A stretch of DNA of 64,000 nucleotides from Streptomyces yangpuensis (GTDB taxonomy: Bacteria; Actinomycetota; Actinomycetes; Streptomycetales; Streptomycetaceae). Position numbers and translations under genes: made by a program. Positions 60,115-64,000 of this stretch are shown one piece after another (position 1 is the first letter of the stretch; every line of letters starts with the position of its first letter). The stretch is from assembly GCF_001005295.1 (NCBI RefSeq), contig NZ_LBMK01000001.1, positions 66,649 to 130,648 on the forward strand, read 5' to 3'. Under the pieces are notes generated by a model. It ran no database searches. It was given only the letters and a program-made list of their open reading frames with translations, and had not been told where the DNA came from.

Positions 60115-61100
60115 CGGGATCCGGGGAGCGGCAGCTCCAGCTGGGCGTGTCCGCGGGCCGTGACCTGTGGCGGGGTGGGGCGGGCGGCGCCCAGGGCGAG
60201 GAGTGCGCGCAGGGCGGCGATCAGGTCCGCGGGCCGCTCGCTCAGGATCCCGGGCGTCGTGCTGACCACCAGGACGCCCCGGGCCTCCATGCGCAGTCTG
60301 CGGCGCAGCGTGGCCTGCCAGGAGTCGCGCGTGTAGTGGTACTCCGCGGAGTCGATCTCCAGTGCCACGCCCTCCTCGGGCCAGTACGCGTCGGGGCTGG
60401 CGAGGAAGGATCCGTCGGGTTCGTGGAGCCGGGGGTTCCAGAGCGGGGTGGGCAGGTCGGTGGCGGACAGGGTGTCGCGGGCGCGGCCCTCGGCGATCGA
60501 CCGTACGCCGGCGACGAGTTCGGCGGCGGCCGCCCGGACGGCGGGACGGTTCCGTACCCGGGCGGCGCGCAGTTCGGCGTGCAGGTCGTGGGGGTGGCAC
60601 CAGCCGCTTTGGACGACGTTGGCGAGGACGGAGCGTACGAGGTCCGGGTCGTCCGTGCGGGCCGCGAAGTCGGTGGCGGCCCGGACCGGGCGGGTGCTGG
60701 GGACCCCGGCGATGGTGATGGTGGCGGGCCAGCGGGTCGTCGAGGCGGGCCGGACGCGTCCGGTGGCGGCCACCGACCGTGGGGCGCGGACGAGGACGTC
60801 CAGGGATTCGGGTGGCGCGTCGCGGATGCCGAGGAGGGCGAGGGCCGCGCCGCCGGTGAGGGCGGCGGTGGTCCCGGTGAGCGGGTCCGCGGTGGGCGGG
60901 GCGGCGTACAGGACGGCGGACAGAGCCTGCTGCCGGGTGTCGGGTGGGCCGGTCTGCAGGAGGTAGACCCTCGGGAGGAGCCGCTGCCAGGGTCCTCCGC
61001 GGCGGCTGCGGCCGCTGATGGTGGCGGCCGGGATGCCGGCCTGCCGGAGCTGGTGGTGGGTGGCCATGTTCAGCTGGCGCTGGGCGGTACGCGTGATCAT
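60084..61100 (-). CDS. AbiEi-like/DUF559-like protein
   Basis: 338 residues from ATG 61100 (MATHHQ, 11 residues in, is an alternative). The N-terminal part (MATHHQLRQAGIPAATISGR ... LPRVYLLQTGPPDTRQQ) matches the winged-helix domain of AbiEi-type antitoxins. The C-terminal part (PDAYWPEEGVALEIDSAEYH, LRRRLRMEARGVLVV) resembles the restriction-endonuclease-like DUF559 fold, with an Asp...Glu-x-Asp pattern. This fusion is common in actinomycetes as an orphan; no AbiEii-type toxin is adjacent. It may be a nuclease or a regulator. Confidence 0.75.
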   Translation of the reverse strand: MITRTAQRQLNMATHHQLRQAGIPAATISGRSRRGGPWQRLLPRVYLLQTGPPDTRQQALSAVLYAAPPTADPLTGTTAALTGGAALALLGIRDAPPESLDVLVRAPRSVAATGRVRPASTTRWPATITIAGVPSTRPVRAATDFAARTDDPDLVRSVLANVVQSGWCHPHDLHAELRAARVRNRPAVRAAAAELVAGVRSIAEGRARDTLSATDLPTPLWNPRLHEPDGSFLASPDAYWPEEGVALEIDSAEYHYTRDSWQATLRRRLRMEARGVLVVSTTPGILSERPADLIAALRALLALGAARPTPPQVTARGHAQLELPLPGSRYAPNARETV

Positions 61101-61134
61101 GCCCCCGGTATGCCCGGTGGCGGGCGGTCGACGC

Positions 61135-61671
61135 TCAGGCCGAGGGGTGGTTCGGGGCGAGGAAGACGACGACTGCGTTCTCGGTGCCGGGCAGGGGCTT
61201 CACCTCGTGCCAGCCGAGCCGGTGGTAGGTGGCCACGGTGTCGGTGGCCGCGCGGGCGGTCAGCAGCCAGGCCCGGTCGTCGGGGGCGTCGGCGGTGATC
61301 TCCGCCAGCAGGGCGCGCCCGGTGCCGTGTCCGCGCGCCTGCGGTCGTACGGCGAGCTCGTCGATCTCCAGGGCTCCGACGAGGAGCTCCCGTACGCGCG
61401 GCCGGCCGAGCTGGGCGGCGACCCGTCCGTAGGACCGGTCCGTGGGGAAGGCGCGGGGCGTCAGCCAGGCGGTGGCGAATCCGTCGACGCCGAGGGGCGA
61501 CTGCGCGAAGGCTGTACGGAAGCCGGGGCGCCGGCTGTCCGTCTGCAGCCGCACGGCGAACTGGCGAATGGTTTCTTCATCCTCGTTCCACGGTGGGGCC
61601 GAGAAGACTTCGCCGTAGGTGTCGGCCAGTTCGTCCGTGAGGTCGAGGACGGCCGGTCCGTAACAGATCAC
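61135..61671 (-). CDS. GNAT-family N-acetyltransferase
   Basis: 178 residues. The acetyl-CoA site is LAVRPQARGHGTGRALLAEI (Arg/Gln-x-x-Gly-x-Gly/Ala); the end GWHEVKPLPGTENAVVVFLA is a usual GNAT close. The substrate is unknown. It starts at 61671 on the minus strand and is transcribed toward the AbiEi-like gene. Confidence 0.88.
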   Translation of the reverse strand: MICYGPAVLDLTDELADTYGEVFSAPPWNEDEETIRQFAVRLQTDSRRPGFRTAFAQSPLGVDGFATAWLTPRAFPTDRSYGRVAAQLGRPRVRELLVGALEIDELAVRPQARGHGTGRALLAEITADAPDDRAWLLTARAATDTVATYHRLGWHEVKPLPGTENAVVVFLAPNHPSA

Positions 61672-61857
61672 GTTTGCAGCTCCTTGGGCCGGCTTGGGTG
61701 GCTTGGGTCGTATCGCCCCTATCGAAGACTGAATCTACGCCTGCGCGGTGCCGGGGAGGGCAGGTCCACAGATCCGGAGGGTGTGCGACAAATCCGACTT
61801 CCGTACGGTGTTGCGGACCACCCGTATCGGCCCGCCCGGGCCGGCGTTGAGCCCGGC

Positions 61858-62049
61858 GTGCACAACAATCTCCTCGGCAGAGTCCTGATGGGTCTCGCCG
61901 CCTGCGCGGTGGCGTTCTTCGTGATCCTGGGGGTCGTGGCCGTGCTCCCGCGGACCCTGCAGGACGCGCTCCCCGACAACGTCCTGGGCGGGGCCGCGGT
62001 CGTGCTGGCGGTGGCGGCCGCGCGCAGGTTCGCGCGGCGGGCGCGTTAG
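61858..62049 (+). CDS. small membrane protein
   Basis: 63 residues from GTG 61858. It has a single strong membrane helix (LMGLAACAVAFFVILGVVAVL) plus a second weaker one (NVLGGAAVVLAVAAA) and a basic end RRFARRAR. The long frame upstream in the same phase is antisense to the GNAT gene and is not coding. No good ribosome site is visible, so this call is moderate. Confidence 0.5.
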   Translation: MHNNLLGRVLMGLAACAVAFFVILGVVAVLPRTLQDALPDNVLGGAAVVLAVAAARRFARRAR

Positions 62050-62088
62050 CCTCGTGCGGAGACGTTCGAACGGCTGGAGGCCCCCACG

Positions 62089-62385
62089 ATGGCGCAGTTC
62101 CCCACCTCGCTCGTAGCCGCAGGCGGCCTGGTCGGCGGCTACGCCGCCGCCCGCTGGACCGGCAAGCGTCCGCTCGGCGGCGTGGTCCTCGCGGCGGCCG
62201 GCACCCTCGCGGCCCGCGAGTGGCACCGCCGCACGACGCCGACCACGACGGCCCTGCTGGGCGCGGCCTACATCGCCGCCTTCGCGGGCTCGCACCCCCT
62301 GGCGAAGAAGATCGGCGCCTGGCCCGCGGTCTTCACGGCAGCCGCCGCCATGGCCGCCACCACGTACGCCACGGCCGACCGCTAG
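62089..62385 (+). CDS. small membrane protein, family not recognised
   Basis: 98 residues from ATG 62089 with CTGGAGG upstream. It has three or four short hydrophobic segments (TSLVAAGGLVGGYAAARW, GGVVLAAAGTLAA, ALLGAAYIAAFAGSHPLAKK, VFTAAAAMAATTYAT), so it is probably an integral membrane protein. It lies 39 bases after the preceding small membrane protein. Function unknown. Confidence 0.75.
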   Translation: MAQFPTSLVAAGGLVGGYAAARWTGKRPLGGVVLAAAGTLAAREWHRRTTPTTTALLGAAYIAAFAGSHPLAKKIGAWPAVFTAAAAMAATTYATADR

Positions 62386-62428
62386 CCCGCGACCCGCCGT
62401 CTGCTTAGGGCGACTTGGCGCGCCACTG

Positions 62429-62800
62429 TTACCGGGAGTCGTGTTCCCAGAACCGCAACACCCTCCAGCCGGCGCTCTCCAGATGGGCCGTCGTCTCGCG
62501 GTCCCGGGACATGTTCTTCTCGAGCTTGGCCCGCCACCATTCGGCATTCGCCTTCGGGTGCGTCGCGTGCTCGGGGCAGCCGTGCCAGAAGCACCCGTCG
62601 AGATAGACGGCGATCCGGGCACGGGTGAAGGCGATGTCGATCGTGCGGCGCCGTATGCCGGGCACGGGGAAGTTCACGCGGTAGCGCAGCCCGGACGCGT
62701 GAAGGAGACGGCGAACCGCTATCTCCTGCGTGGTGTCGCGCGAGGCCTGTCGGCTCATGCGCGCCGAGACAGCGGCGGAGGAAGGGCTGGCACCAGGCAT
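62429..62800 (-). CDS. vsr: very-short-patch-repair (Vsr-like) endonuclease
   Basis: 123 residues from ATG 62800 (ATG 62758 also possible). Vsr traits: VNFPVPGIRRRTIDIAFTRARIAVYLDGCFWHGCPEH in parts (IDIAFTRARIAVYLDGCFWHGCP, catalytic Asp), NAEWWRAKLEKNMSRD and WRVLRFWEHD. Vsr nicks DNA at T-G mismatches left by 5-methylcytosine deamination and normally travels with a cytosine methylase. No methylase is in the window; the DUF262-type gene next to it suggests a restriction or defence island running off the right edge. Confidence 0.92.
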   Translation of the reverse strand: MPGASPSSAAVSARMSRQASRDTTQEIAVRRLLHASGLRYRVNFPVPGIRRRTIDIAFTRARIAVYLDGCFWHGCPEHATHPKANAEWWRAKLEKNMSRDRETTAHLESAGWRVLRFWEHDSR

Positions 62801-62899
62801 GCACGCATGATGCCAGCCCTCCTCGGCCGCCGGATCGGGCGATTCGACGGCACGCTAAGGCCCGCCGGACGGCGCATCCGATCCGGGGCCGGCCGCCGG

Positions 62900-64000
62900 C
62901 TAGCGGACTGCGTCGCGCTGGATGGTCTTGCCCGTGGCCTGTTCGATGTACTGGATGACGATCTCCAGCCGTTCGTTCAGGAACGTCGTGTAGTCGTCGT
63001 TCAGGAGCCCGCTGGCCTGCTGGCTCGCGATCGCGTGCGATGCCAGGACGTCCGTCAGTCGCTGCTCGCCGTAGGCCGTTTTCATCTTCTCGATGTACAC
63101 GCTGGGTGCGTGGCTCGCGATGATGCGATTCGTCTCCCCGTCGATGAGGGAGCGGTTGAGCATCAGCTCGGAACTCTCCGCGTTCTGCTGCTTGCCCAGG
63201 TAGGCCTTCGGGAAGATGTGGTGCGACTCGGCGTCGAGCGCGCGAGTGGTCGACATGCTCTGGCCGGTGTGGAAGTCCGCAGCCTTGTTCTTGACGAGCA
63301 GGCAGATCATTCCCGAGTAGAGCGCCTTGCGTCGCACCGTCGCCGTGCGGAGTGTGGCCGCGTTGATGTGCAACTCGTCGATCGCTTCGGGAGCCGGTCC
63401 CTCACCGGCGGTGATCCATTGGGAGAGCCGTGAGTAGTCGGCACCCATCTGGCTGTTGGCGCCCTGGTCGTAGTTGGTGGTGAAGGTGCTCGCCCAGAAG
63501 AACTGCTGGAGTCGAAGCAGGGCCTGGGAGCGTTCCAGTGGCTTCAGATCCTTCTGCTTGTCCCACACGGCGGCCATGGGGGTGAGCAGCATTCCGTACG
63601 GGAGCCACTTCTGGGAGGTGACGCCGCAATCGGACTGGAGCATGTCGATCACGCCGGCGAAGCCTGACGTCGCGCTGTCCCAGTGGGCTTTGATGTCGTC
63701 CCCGGTCAGCTTCTTGAGGACGTCCGACCGCTGGGCGCTGCTGCGGACCCGCAGGCAGATGGCCTGGAGCACGTTGTACGGATCGATACGGAATTCCTTG
63801 AGGGCCCTGTGGTTGGCCTCCGCCTCGTCCCACAGGTCCCGCAGGTTGACCCCTTGAGGGAAGAAACGTGCGGTGAGCAGCTCGAAGGGGCCGAGCGGTT
63901 TACCCGTCCGGTTCAAGGTCTCGAAGATCGTGCAGACGGCGTCCATGGACGTGGAACTGGGGAGGGTGAGGACGGGAAGTCCGTAAGTTTTCAGAGGGCT
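62900..64000 (-). CDS. DUF262/DUF1524 protein (GmrSD-like), 5' end beyond the window
   Basis: 366 residues are visible; the frame is open to the right window edge (KTYGLPVLTLPSSTSMDAV), so the start lies outside. The visible part begins inside the DUF262 domain (CTIFETLNRTGKPLGPFELLTARFF) and ends in a DUF1524-type HNH-like region (DAESHHIFPKAYLG, LMLNRSLIDGETNRII). Such proteins act as type IV restriction or anti-phage nucleases (GmrSD family) that use nucleotide-driven cleavage. Codon use is less GC-biased than in the rest of the window, consistent with transfer. It is transcribed toward the Vsr-like gene. Confidence 0.88.
   Translation of the reverse strand, partial: SPLKTYGLPVLTLPSSTSMDAVCTIFETLNRTGKPLGPFELLTARFFPQGVNLRDLWDEAEANHRALKEFRIDPYNVLQAICLRVRSSAQRSDVLKKLTGDDIKAHWDSATSGFAGVIDMLQSDCGVTSQKWLPYGMLLTPMAAVWDKQKDLKPLERSQALLRLQQFFWASTFTTNYDQGANSQMGADYSRLSQWITAGEGPAPEAIDELHINAATLRTATVRRKALYSGMICLLVKNKAADFHTGQSMSTTRALDAESHHIFPKAYLGKQQNAESSELMLNRSLIDGETNRIIASHAPSVYIEKMKTAYGEQRLTDVLASHAIASQQASGLLNDDYTTFLNERLEIVIQYIEQATGKTIQRDAVR

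Overview
The window is a chromosomal segment of a high-GC actinomycete, almost certainly a Streptomyces. Coding DNA is strongly GC-biased at third codon positions, GTG and TTG starts are common, and gene pairs are often joined by ATGA or TGATG overlaps. The gene set is also diagnostic: a DasR-type GlcNAc PTS locus (nagE2, nagE1, nagF), an SsgA-like sporulation protein, ClpS followed by a DUF2017 protein, a mec-cysO-cysM cluster, an Lrp/hppD pair, and RNase PH with RdgB. From memory this order resembles the S. coelicolor SCO2880-SCO2943 region; no search was run.

Left part (1-13.7 kb): the end of a GH20 hexosaminidase; a three-gene molybdenum hydroxylase (FAD, 2Fe-2S and molybdenum subunits) in which the 2Fe-2S subunit carries a huge low-complexity N-terminus and the large subunit lacks the usual catalytic Glu; then a six-gene type VII secretion-like cluster of WXG-type proteins, a mycosin protease, a 761-aa putative effector and a lipoprotein, without any secretion motor.

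Middle (13.9-34 kb): an MFS exporter, a ribbon-helix-helix/Doc toxin-antitoxin pair, an SF2 helicase, an IclR regulator, a membrane-anchored Lon-type protease, an ArsR-like regulator plus MFS operon with an elaborate operator, lrp/hppD, a TPR protein, a GlcD-like oxidase, ssgG with a coupled heptad-repeat frame, two RDD proteins, and a secreted M6 metalloprotease.

34-48.5 kb: NAD salvage (pncA, pncB), clpS, an amino-acid permease, the sulfur-carrier cysteine pathway with a Cys-containing leader peptide, DUF488, an MBL hydrolase, the GlcNAc PTS with dre operators, rph and rdgB.

Right part (48.5-64 kb): an unusual class-I-shaped tRNA with a UAG anticodon next to two tandem HNH nucleases; bcp; a GroES-like protein; a guanidine-III riboswitch and Gdx exporter; a class A penicillin-binding protein; an ABC exporter; DUF1707 and DUF445 proteins separated by a repeat-rich stretch; and at the edge a restriction/defence-like group (AbiEi-like/DUF559-like protein, Vsr-type nuclease, DUF262/DUF1524 protein cut by the window end). 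Copies of a GC-rich intergenic repeat recur at four places downstream of genes.
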